The notes under the pieces are model-generated. The model saw only the letters and a list, made by a program, of their open reading frames with translations, was not told the origin of the DNA and did not search any database. From UBA5704 sp036264355 (GTDB taxonomy: Bacteria; Acidobacteriota; Thermoanaerobaculia; Multivoradales; UBA5704): a DNA stretch of 64,000 bases. Shown piece by piece: positions 42,830 through 53,162 of the stretch. The translations under genes and the position numbers were made by a program. The stretch is taken from contig DATARD010000398.1 of NCBI GenBank assembly GCA_036264355.1, positions 1 through 64,000 of the forward strand, read 5' to 3'. Positions within the stretch are counted from its first letter, which is position 1, and each line of letters begins with the position of its first letter.

Positions 42830-44292
42830 GTTGCACCTCCTTGGACGTTGCAGGCGATCCGCACCGCGGGATCGCCAATGATCGTGTAATTGCGGGCGTC
42901 ATGCGCGGCGGTCCAGAGGTCGGCGATCACTTTCTCGTCGAGCTTCTTGCCGAACCCTAGAGACTCCACCTCCGCCGCCAGATCCGAGGCAAGCTCGGCA
43001 TACCTCTGATTGAAATATTCCATCGCCCAGCCGACCGGCTGCCCGTCGAGCAATCGGCGAAGGGCGCTTTCGAAAGCGCAGATCTGCGGCCCGGCCTCGG
43101 GCCACACCAGGGAAAATCCCCACGCCCTGTCCACATGGCCGACCACCGCCAGCGCGCTGCCCTGCGGGTGGCTGAGCAGGCGCTGCGGCAGACGCCCTAG
43201 GAAAGCTCCGGGAGCCAGCATCCGCCGGTCCCGCTGATTTTTGCGGGTGAACTCGTCCCAGCGTGGCGTGCCGGCGCCATAGCAGGCGAAGCAGAAGGCG
43301 ATGAGCCCATGCACGTGAGCCTTCTCTCCCACGTCCTCGGCCGCGAAGTAGTGCTCACGGTCGATGCCTTGAGGGCCAGGACCGGGCCAGTCCTGGCAGA
43401 CCAAAGCTCCCTGCTGGTCTCTCTGTTCCGGATCGTCGGCCGCGAAGCCCAGGCCGTGACAGGCGGCGAAGAGAAACGCCGGAGACTCCGCGAGCAGATC
43501 GCCGAGCCGGCCGCGGGTCGCCTCGTCTCCGAGCGCCGTCTCGACCGTCCAGCCGGGCTGATGGCTCCGCACACCGGCCGCCACCGGTTGCACCAGGTGT
43601 GCGTTCATCGACGCGGTCACCGGGTCGCCCGCATTGGACGGAGCGAAAAAGCAGGCGCGCGCGTTCCGCCTGCCAGCGCCGGCTTCCGCCGCGACCACAC
43701 TTTCGGCGTAGCGCCGGTAGTCTTCCATCCCGTCAAAGCACAGGCGGCCGACGGCGTACTGCACATCGAGCTGGTATTGGAACGAAAAAGGGATCACTTC
43801 CGGATCGCCGACTAAAAGAAGGTAATAGGGAACCTTCTCCGGATCGGCCGGTCCGGGACCGGCGCCATGGCGGGCGAGGAACTCGATCTTGCTTTCGCCC
43901 TCGCGGTAGCCGTCCTCGCCCACGAATTCGCGGAAGAAGCGCTCCTGCCGCTTTCCTGACTGTGCTCGCCGAAGATCGAGCAACGGAGCGAGAGCCTCGC
44001 GCAGCGGCGCGGAGTCCGCCGAGCGGGCGAAGATCACACCCCATCCGGCCTCGTCGAGCTTGCCCGGATCGAGCCCCTCCTTGAGCCCCCGCCGCGCCTT
44101 CCCCTCGCCGCGAGCCACCCAGGCCTGAAGCTCGCGAGCCCGCGCCCGGTCGACCGGGATGCCGAGGGCGAAATCGGCGAGATCCCGCGCCGGCGCGGGA
44201 GGCAACAGATAGCTGCCGCGCCGGCCGTCGACGCCGTTGAACCAGAGCAACGGCTCTTCAGATCGGGTGGTGCTCAGTGCTCCGTTGGACAT
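42826..44292 (-). CDS. Caspase-like cysteine protease (C25/C14-type dyad)
   Basis: The protein has 488 residues. I chose ATG 44292 (AAAGGAATTGCTG before it) over TTG 44298. A dyad of caspase type is visible: His279 in LFAACHGLGF and Cys337 in FCFACYGAGTP, 58 residues apart as in the caspase/gingipain fold. Other marks are YLLLVGDPEVIPFSFQYQLD (about 155-174), a gingipain-like early motif, and VVGHVDRAWGF later, both seen in clan CD C25-like peptidases. There is no signal peptide. It is the first gene of the operon, driven by a motif at 44354-44383. The protease call is firm at fold level; the substrate is unknown. Confidence 0.75.
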   Translation of the reverse strand: MSNGALSTTRSEEPLLWFNGVDGRRGSYLLPPAPARDLADFALGIPVDRARARELQAWVARGEGKARRGLKEGLDPGKLDEAGWGVIFARSADSAPLREALAPLLDLRRAQSGKRQERFFREFVGEDGYREGESKIEFLARHGAGPGPADPEKVPYYLLLVGDPEVIPFSFQYQLDVQYAVGRLCFDGMEDYRRYAESVVAAEAGAGRRNARACFFAPSNAGDPVTASMNAHLVQPVAAGVRSHQPGWTVETALGDEATRGRLGDLLAESPAFLFAACHGLGFAADDPEQRDQQGALVCQDWPGPGPQGIDREHYFAAEDVGEKAHVHGLIAFCFACYGAGTPRWDEFTRKNQRDRRMLAPGAFLGRLPQRLLSHPQGSALAVVGHVDRAWGFSLVWPEAGPQICAFESALRRLLDGQPVGWAMEYFNQRYAELASDLAAEVESLGFGKKLDEKVIADLWTAAHDARNYTIIGDPAVRIACNVQGGAT

Positions 44293-44353
44293 CAGCAATT
44301 CCTTTCACATTCCGAGGGCCGCGGACCGCGAGCACCGGATGCCGTTCATCTCT

Positions 44354-44383
44354 CTAGAGCCGAGATCGCGTGAGCCGGTTTAG
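44354..44383 (-). promoter_or_regulatory. Promoter-like motif, site 3 (caspase-like protease operon)
   Basis: On the minus strand CTAAACC (44383-44377), 17 nt, then CTCTAG (44359-44354). The protease gene starts 62 bp downstream. The second element differs from the other sites (CTCTAG rather than ATCTAT) but keeps TCTA in the same position. Confidence 0.5.
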
Positions 44384-44573
44384 TGCGAGCGGTATTTAGA
44401 TGGGCGACTCCCACCGCAAGATTGTTACGGAGGCCTGAAGGAAAAGTTATCAGGCCGCTGTGAGGTGTTTTTATGAGCACTGCTGCATATCTGAATAATG
44501 GCGGCGCCTGGAGCTCTGCGACCTCCCAAAAAGGAAGTGTCGTGAGCATCCGAATTATTTCAGCCAAATCGGG

Positions 44574-44617
44574 CTAAACCTCTGCCTGGCCTCTGAGATC
44601 TATCTGCGGCGGGACAG
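44574..44617 (+). promoter_or_regulatory. Promoter-like motif, site 1 (first secreted-protein gene)
   Basis: CTAAACC (44574-44580), 17 nt, then ATCTAT (44598-44603), followed by CTGCGGCGGGACAG. The ATG of the secreted protein is 46 bp after the end. Upstream of the second secreted gene the same elements recur at the same spacing, and the shared part extends to GAGATCTAT and TGCGG...ACAG. Confidence 0.65.
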
Positions 44618-44662
44618 AACGAGCCCCTAACTCAGCCTCCAAACTTTCCAAGGAGAAGGATC

Positions 44663-45154
44663 ATGCGAAAGACTCTAGCTGCCACCGCCCTTATCGTCCT
44701 GCTGGTCTTGCCATCTGCCGTGCAGGCGGCGCCGAAGGGATTGACCTGGAAACTGCTCGCGACGAATTCGACGACTGGAACCATCGATGTCGGCTGTGCG
44801 ACGGGCTGCAACGCCTACCAAGGAGACACTTCGTGCACGACTGCATTGCCCATCCTATGCATCAAGAAGTCCGGTGCGGGGTTCCCGCTTCCAGTCCCCA
44901 CCGCCGTGAACAACTCCGACCAGTACCACAAATGGTCCGGTGGTGTGGTCGGGACGACCGCCGCGACGGTGCCCCCGGCGACGCTTGCCGCCGCGAATGA
45001 CCTCTGCCTCAAGGCATTTGGAGCTGGTTGGCGGGTCGCGGAATTTCACGATGGCTGGGGGTGGCACTTCCAGGCGTTCGGTGGTGTCGGCCATCCGACG
45101 CAGAGCTTCTGGGTCCACATCAATGATCAGCCCGGGGCGACCTGCTGGCATTAG
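44663..45154 (+). CDS. Secreted Cys-containing protein, GWRVAEFHDG family
   Basis: The protein has 163 residues with a signal peptide (MRKTLAATALIVLLVLPSAVQA). The mature part has cysteines at CATGC, TSCTTALPILC, DLCLK and ATCW, so several disulfides are likely, and the conserved-looking C-terminal block GWRVAEFHDGWGWHFQAFGG ... FWVHINDQPGATCW. I recall this block from secreted proteins of other environmental bacteria, some misannotated as flagellar hook-length control protein; function is not known. It starts after a strong RBS and a copy of the shared promoter-like motif. It may be an exported effector of the protease regulon. Confidence 0.72.
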   Translation: MRKTLAATALIVLLVLPSAVQAAPKGLTWKLLATNSTTGTIDVGCATGCNAYQGDTSCTTALPILCIKKSGAGFPLPVPTAVNNSDQYHKWSGGVVGTTAATVPPATLAAANDLCLKAFGAGWRVAEFHDGWGWHFQAFGGVGHPTQSFWVHINDQPGATCWH

Positions 45155-45241
45155 GTACAAGCCGAGAGGGTGTCGCCTTCCGGTCCAGGACCGCGAAGGC
45201 GACACCCCGCGAAGGCGTCTATCAGCATTTTGCTTGCGATA

Positions 45242-45280
45242 CTAAACCTGCGGGGTGGCTGCGAGATCTATTGCGGACAG
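45242..45280 (+). promoter_or_regulatory. Promoter-like motif, site 2 (second secreted-protein gene)
   Basis: CTAAACC (45242-45248), 17 nt, then ATCTAT (45266-45271), then TGCGGACAG. Spacing and both elements equal those of site 1. The ATG of the next gene lies 59 bp downstream. Confidence 0.65.
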
Positions 45281-45338
45281 GCCAGCGCTCCGGCGAGCTC
45301 CGCCGGAGCACAATGACTGATCAGGCCGAGGAGTCGTC

Positions 45339-45920
45339 ATGCGATCCAAGATCCACCTTGTCCTTGCCATCGTTCTCGCGCTCGTTGCGGCAACCGCGGC
45401 TCGTGCCCAGGTCTTCACCACGAATCAAGTCATGTACGCGGGTTCGGCGCCGGCACTGATTCCCGTGGACTACGAAACGAACTCCACCACCAGTCATCCT
45501 CCACTGCTCACGGCGACAATCGGTCAGCCGGTCAACCTCGCCTACGGCATTACGGTCACTTCGGCGAACACGAGCCCCAACCCCGTCTCGATCGGCATTA
45601 CCCTGCCGCCGGCCTTCACGGTGACCAAGACCCGCTGCGCGATTTTCCCTGGCGGAGGGAGCTCCCCGAATGCTGGGTCTCTCTGCTCGCTGACGTGCGC
45701 TCCGGGGGATTCTCCTTCGGAGCGCACGTCTGGCGGCTGCTCCCCGTCGTCTGCGCCTTGCTCCCCGTCGTCTGCAACTCGCTCCCCGTCGTCTGCGGCT
45801 TGCTCCCTGTCGTCTGCGGCTTGCTCCCTGTCGTCTGCGGCTTGCCTTCCGCCCACCCAGGGCGGCCACACAGGGTGCCTGACGGCATCCTGTGGACCGC
45901 CCCTACGAAAGCCGGATTAG
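45339..45920 (+). CDS. Secreted protein whose C-terminal half is encoded by repeats
   Basis: The frame has 193 codons. The signal peptide (MRSKIHLVLAIVLALVAATAARAQ) and about 90 residues of beta-rich sequence (PPLLTATIGQPVNLAYGITV, ISIGITLPPAFTVTKTRCAIF) look like a normal secreted protein. From about residue 120 the frame enters a perfect 11-bp inverted repeat (45693-45729), then five 21-bp units, then a GGGCGG hairpin, giving a Ser/Cys/Pro-rich tail with no protein-like pattern. I infer that repeats inserted into the gene and removed its original end. It has the shared promoter motif and a poor RBS. Function unknown. Confidence 0.55.
   Translation: MRSKIHLVLAIVLALVAATAARAQVFTTNQVMYAGSAPALIPVDYETNSTTSHPPLLTATIGQPVNLAYGITVTSANTSPNPVSIGITLPPAFTVTKTRCAIFPGGGSSPNAGSLCSLTCAPGDSPSERTSGGCSPSSAPCSPSSATRSPSSAACSLSSAACSLSSAACLPPTQGGHTGCLTASCGPPLRKPD
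45693..45729. repeat. Perfect 11-bp inverted repeat
   Basis: ACGTGCGCTCC (45693-45703) and GGAGCGCACGT (45719-45729) are exact reverse complements around a 15-base loop. It marks the left edge of the repeat block inside the secreted-protein gene. Confidence 0.8.
45739..45843. repeat. Five tandem 21-bp units (GCTCCC[CT]GTCGTCTGCGGCTT)
   Basis: Units begin at 45739, 45760, 45781, 45802 and 45823. The last three differ from each other at no more than one position. The sequence is unrelated to the 21-bp array at 32376-32858, but the period is the same. Confidence 0.9.
45860..45902. repeat. GGGCGG hairpin of a REP-like element
   Basis: GGGCGGCCACACAGGGTGCC (45860 on) and its partner GGCATCCTGTGGACCGCCC (from 45884) form a strong imperfect stem around TGAC. 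The flanking CCCCTACG and the overall shape resemble common dispersed GGGGCGG repeats of environmental bacteria. Confidence 0.65.
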
Positions 45921-45987
45921 GGGAGAGAGGGACCGAGGGCGAGGTTTCAGGTTTCCCCACGACCGTCACAGCGCTAAGCTACGGTAT

Positions 45988-46662
45988 ATGAAAGTCATCC
46001 TGTTCGGCGCGACCGGTATGGTGGGGCAGGGCGTCTTGCGCGAGTGCCTGCTCGATCCCGAGGTGGAGAGCGTGCTGGCGATCGGGCGGCGCGGCACCGG
46101 CCAGAAGCACGCGAAGCTGCGGGAGATCGTCCATCAGGACTTCTTTGACTTCTCCGCGATCGAGAGCCAACTCGCGGGCTATGACGCGTGCTTCTTCTGC
46201 CTCGGCGTTTCTTCGGCGGGGATGAAAGAGGAGGAGTACCGGCGGCTGACCTATGACATCACCCTGGCCGCGGCGCAGGCGCTGGCCCGGCAAAACCCAG
46301 GCACGATGACCTTCCTCTATGTGTCGGGAACGGGCACGGACAGCAGTGAGAAGGGGCGTGTCATGTGGGCGCGGGTCAAGGGCGAGACCGAGAATGCGCT
46401 CCTCCGGCTCCCGTTCAAGGCGGCCTACATGCTGCGGCCGGGTTACATTCAGCCTTTGCACGGCATCACTTCGAGCACGAAGTGGACGCGGGTGCTCTAC
46501 GCGGTCATGGGGCCGCTCTATCCGGTGTGGAAGACGCTCTTTCCGAAGTACGTCACGACGACCGAGCAGCTCGGACGCGCGATGATCCACGTCGCCAAGC
46601 ACGGCGCCCCGCAGCCGATCCTGGAGAACCAGGATCTCGCCCGGCTCACTACGCCCTCCTGA
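45988..46662 (+). CDS. NAD(P)-binding Rossmann-fold protein
   Basis: The protein has 224 residues and begins MKVILFGATGMVGQGVLREC, the glycine-rich nucleotide loop of the atypical SDR group (GATGxxG). Later marks are FFCLGVSSAGMKEEEYRR and a C-terminal MLRPGYIQPLHG region. The YxxxK catalytic motif is not clearly present (there is YVSGTGTDSSEKGR), so it may be an NAD(P)H sensor or binder rather than an oxidoreductase. The ATG at 45988 is used; the longer frame overlaps the repeats. It is flanked by the repeat-laden gene and the hybrid kinase. Confidence 0.8.
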   Translation: MKVILFGATGMVGQGVLRECLLDPEVESVLAIGRRGTGQKHAKLREIVHQDFFDFSAIESQLAGYDACFFCLGVSSAGMKEEEYRRLTYDITLAAAQALARQNPGTMTFLYVSGTGTDSSEKGRVMWARVKGETENALLRLPFKAAYMLRPGYIQPLHGITSSTKWTRVLYAVMGPLYPVWKTLFPKYVTTTEQLGRAMIHVAKHGAPQPILENQDLARLTTPS

Positions 46663-46800
46663 GACCGCTGGCGCAGTTCTCGCATCTGCGCTCCGCAGCT
46701 TCTTTCCGGTGAGCCCTGCGGAATGCTCATCCGGTTAGCGATAGCAATTTTACTGTTGTAAGCTGCGGTGTCACGGCGGAGCATAGTCAAGGGGACACGT

Positions 46801-50223
<3,423 letters not shown>

Positions 50224-50238
<15 letters not shown>

Positions 50239-50361
50239 CCCCCTCTCCCACACACCCACACACGCTCCCGGGAGAGGGGGAAACCTGAAGTGCAGAGTTT
50301 GTGTTTTCCCCTCTCCGGGGGGCCGGGGAGGGTGTGTGGGAGAGGGGCAGGGGGTGAGGGC
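50224..50361. repeat. Palindromic repeat, CCTCACCCCC family, copy C
   Basis: The left end GCCCTCACCCCCTGACCCCC and CTCTCCCACACACCC mirror the right end GGGTGTGTGGGAGAGGGG and CAGGGGGTGAGGGC almost perfectly. The arms surround a GCTCCCGGGAGAGGGGG / CCCCTCTCCGGGGGG core. The left arm starts inside the kinase gene and carries its TGA stop codon. Confidence 0.8.
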
Positions 50362-50438
50362 TTATTGACGTTCGTCGATATCTTTGGTAGCTTAGTCTGA
50401 AGCAGTACCTATGCAGGCTGTCTCAGGGAGGTGGGGAA
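50362..50438 (+). promoter_or_regulatory. Upstream region of the DUF1800 gene
   Basis: These 77 bp lie between the palindrome and the start. The stretch TTATTGACG (50362 on) to TATCTTTGG (about 50380) could hold a sigma70-like promoter (TTGACG, 12-13 nt too short for a standard spacer), so it is weak. CAGGGAGGTGGGGAA just before the GTG is a good ribosome binding site. Confidence 0.35.
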
Positions 50439-53141
50439 GTGCGCAAACATACCCCGCGAGCCATTGCTCTGTCTCGCTGTTTCTTGTTCGCTTTCGCCAT
50501 GCTGGTGTTGGCCGCCGGTTCGTTGGCGGCGCAGGGGACCAGCTTCTATACCGTGACGCCGTGCCGGGCAGTGGATACGCGCAACACCGCCAGCCCCTTT
50601 GGCGGACCGGCTCTCGCTCCCGGCGGCAGCCCGCGGATCTTCGGCCTCGCCGGCCGCTGCGGCATTTCGACCGGCGCCACCGCGGTCTCCGTCAACGTCA
50701 CCGTGGTCACTCCCACCGGCGCCGGCTATCTGACGTTCTTTCCAGCGTCCGGCACCCAGCCGCTCGCCGCCACGATCAACTATGCGCCGAGCCAGGTGCG
50801 CGCCAACAACGCGATCCTGACCCTCGGCGCCGACGGCGGCCTCGCGGTCGTGGTGGGGCAGGCGGCCGGCAGCGTGCACGTGGTGGTCGACGTCAACGGC
50901 TACTTCGCCGACGACGCGATCGACCAGACCAAGGTGGCGCCGCCGGTGATCAGCCCGCCGCCCGGCATCTACGCGGGGGCGCAAAGCCTCACCCTGGTGA
51001 CCAGCACGCCCGGCGCGCAGATCCGCTACACCATCGACGGCTCGGTGCCGACCAGCACCACGGGCACGCTCTACAGTGGACCGGTCCTGCTTTCCAACAC
51101 CGCCACCGTCAAGGCCGTCGCCTTCGCGAGCGGCCTGACCGACAGCGCGGTCGTCTCCGGTGTCTACACCCTGGTCAACCGGCCGACGCTGTTCATCGCC
51201 ACCATGACGCCGCAGGGGGCCTCCCAGTCTCTCGGCACCGGCTCGGCGTCGTTGCTGCTCGCCGCGGACGGCGCGTCGGCGGTCCTGCGCTTCAGCTATT
51301 CGAACCTGACGACGCCGGTCACCGGGGCGCACATCCACGGCCCGGCCCCCCAGGGCGCCAGCGGCGGCATCCTGTTCGACATCGACGCGGCGACCCCGGC
51401 GGCGGACGGCTCCCTTCTCTGGACCTTCGTGCCGGTGGGGGCGGTCACCGTACCGCAGATCGTCGATGCGATCCGCAACGGCCTGACCTACATCAACATC
51501 CACACCTCGCAGTATCCGTCGGGAGAGATCCGCGGCCAGTTCCTGCTGTCGACCGGCACGCCCGTCTTTACCCCGCCGCCGCCGCCGCCGAATCTCCCCC
51601 CGGGACCGGCCAACGCCCGCGACGCCGCGCGGTTCCTCGCCCAGGCGACCTACGGTCCGGCCTCGCTGGCCGAGATCAGCGCGCTGCAGACGCAAGGCTT
51701 CGACGGCTGGCTCAACCAGCAGCTCGCCCTGCCGGTCACCTCGCACCTCGCCTACCTCGATGCGGCGGCGGCGGCCGGCGAGGACATCTCGTCGAACCAG
51801 GTCGATGAATCGATCTGGAAACAGGCGGTGCAGGGGAACGACCAGCTTCGCCAGCGCGTCGCCCTGGCGCTCTCCGAGATCCTCGTCGTCTCCGACGCCA
51901 GCTCGGCCTTCCCGGCCGAAGGGCTCGCCGCCTACATGGATATTCTCGAGCGCGATGCGTTCGGCAACTACCGGCAGCTCCTCGAAGACGTCACCCTGAG
52001 CCCTGCGATGGGCGCGTATCTCAACATGCTGGGCAACGACAAGGAAGACCCTTCGATCGGTCAGAACCCGAACGAGAACTATGCCCGCGAGATCTTGCAG
52101 CTCTTCTCGGCCGGTCTCTATAAAACCTTCCCGGACGGCACTCCGCAGCTCGACGCCAATGGGCTGCCAATTCCGACCTATAACCAGGACGTGGTCATCG
52201 GTTTCGCCCATGTCTTCACCGGCTGGAGCTTCGGCGGCTCCGACACCACCGATCCCGATCTCTTCTATTGGCCGCCGGAAAACTGGCGCATTCCGATGGC
52301 GGTCTGGCCGAGCCATCACTCCGAAGGCGCGAAGCTGCTTCTCGACGGCACCATCGTGCCGGCGGGCCAGACGCCGCAGCAGGACCTCAAGGCGGCGCTC
52401 GACAGCATTTTCAATCATCAGAACGTCGGACCGTTCATCGCCCGCCATCTCATTCAGCGGCTGGTGACCAGCAATCCCAGCCCGGCGTATGTCTACCGCG
52501 TCGGCCAGGTGTTCAACAACAACGGCCAGGGCGTGCGCGGCGACATGAAGGCGGTGATCCGCGCCATCCTGCTCGACTATGAGGCGCGCGCCGAGGTGGT
52601 CACCGCCAACCAGGGCTACGGCCATCTGCGCGAGCCGATCGTACGCATGGGCAACCTGATGCGCGCTTTCAACGCCACGGCGCCGAGCGGCAAATTCCAC
52701 ATCTGGTATCTCGAAGATCCAACCTGGGGAATTGGACAGAATCCGCTGCGCTCGCCGACGGTGTTCAATTTCTTCAGCCCCGACTACCTGCTGCCCGGAG
52801 CCGTCGCCCAGGCCGGTCTCGTCGCGCCGGAATTCCAGATCCTCACCGAAACCACGGCGATCAGCAACGCCAACATGTGGAACTGGATGATCTATTACGG
52901 CTATGACAACGACGGCGAGGTGATCACCCTCGACTTCTCGCCCTGGCTCGCCACCGCCGTCAATCCCACGCAGCTCGTGGATTCGTTGAATCTCCTGCTG
53001 ATGTCGAACAGCATGTCCTCCGGCATGCGGACGATCCTGATCAATACGCTGAGCGATCCGTCGCTCTCCGATCCCGGCGACAGGGTGCGGGCCGCCGTCC
53101 GCCTCATCGTCACCTCGCCGGAATACTCGGTCCAGCGCTGA
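50439..53141 (+). CDS. Secreted DUF1800 protein with chitobiase-like and CHRD domains
   Basis: The protein has 900 residues, GTG start and a signal peptide (about 1-32). The first part (33-165) is a beta domain with GISTGATAVSVNVTVVTPTG, seen in many surface proteins. Next are a chitobiase/FN3_7-like domain (about 168-248; QIRYTIDGSVPTSTTGTLY) and a CHRD domain (250-370; GAHIHGPAPQGASGG, GEIRGQF). After a Pro-rich linker (PPPPPPNLPPGPANA), the DUF1800 domain (about 385-900) begins RDAARFLAQATYGPASLAEI. DUF1800 proteins go with DUF1501 proteins; the pair may act on surface glycans or export, but no function is established. The partner gene starts 22 bp downstream. Confidence 0.9.
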   Translation: MRKHTPRAIALSRCFLFAFAMLVLAAGSLAAQGTSFYTVTPCRAVDTRNTASPFGGPALAPGGSPRIFGLAGRCGISTGATAVSVNVTVVTPTGAGYLTFFPASGTQPLAATINYAPSQVRANNAILTLGADGGLAVVVGQAAGSVHVVVDVNGYFADDAIDQTKVAPPVISPPPGIYAGAQSLTLVTSTPGAQIRYTIDGSVPTSTTGTLYSGPVLLSNTATVKAVAFASGLTDSAVVSGVYTLVNRPTLFIATMTPQGASQSLGTGSASLLLAADGASAVLRFSYSNLTTPVTGAHIHGPAPQGASGGILFDIDAATPAADGSLLWTFVPVGAVTVPQIVDAIRNGLTYINIHTSQYPSGEIRGQFLLSTGTPVFTPPPPPPNLPPGPANARDAARFLAQATYGPASLAEISALQTQGFDGWLNQQLALPVTSHLAYLDAAAAAGEDISSNQVDESIWKQAVQGNDQLRQRVALALSEILVVSDASSAFPAEGLAAYMDILERDAFGNYRQLLEDVTLSPAMGAYLNMLGNDKEDPSIGQNPNENYAREILQLFSAGLYKTFPDGTPQLDANGLPIPTYNQDVVIGFAHVFTGWSFGGSDTTDPDLFYWPPENWRIPMAVWPSHHSEGAKLLLDGTIVPAGQTPQQDLKAALDSIFNHQNVGPFIARHLIQRLVTSNPSPAYVYRVGQVFNNNGQGVRGDMKAVIRAILLDYEARAEVVTANQGYGHLREPIVRMGNLMRAFNATAPSGKFHIWYLEDPTWGIGQNPLRSPTVFNFFSPDYLLPGAVAQAGLVAPEFQILTETTAISNANMWNWMIYYGYDNDGEVITLDFSPWLATAVNPTQLVDSLNLLLMSNSMSSGMRTILINTLSDPSLSDPGDRVRAAVRLIVTSPEYSVQR

Positions 53142-53162
53142 AGCGGGCGCAAGGAGAGCGAA

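Larger units (their letters stand above)
44293..44662. promoter_or_regulatory. Divergent control region between protease operon and secreted-protein gene
   Basis: These 370 bp have lower GC than the surroundings and contain two copies of the shared motif, one on each strand, listed separately. A small open frame on the minus strand (44346-44567) has no RBS or family features and I did not call it. Upstream of 44663, CCAAGGAGAAGGATC forms a strong ribosome binding site. Confidence 0.55.

Noticed and set aside
40215..44292. Bacterial gasdermin next to the caspase-like proteases
   Set aside because: The 317-residue protein has a signal peptide and a Cys tail and none of the palmitoylated N-terminus or size of gasdermins. 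I cannot call it one.
44346..44567. Small frame on the minus strand in the intergenic region
   Set aside because: No RBS, no motif and it overlaps a promoter-like site on each strand.
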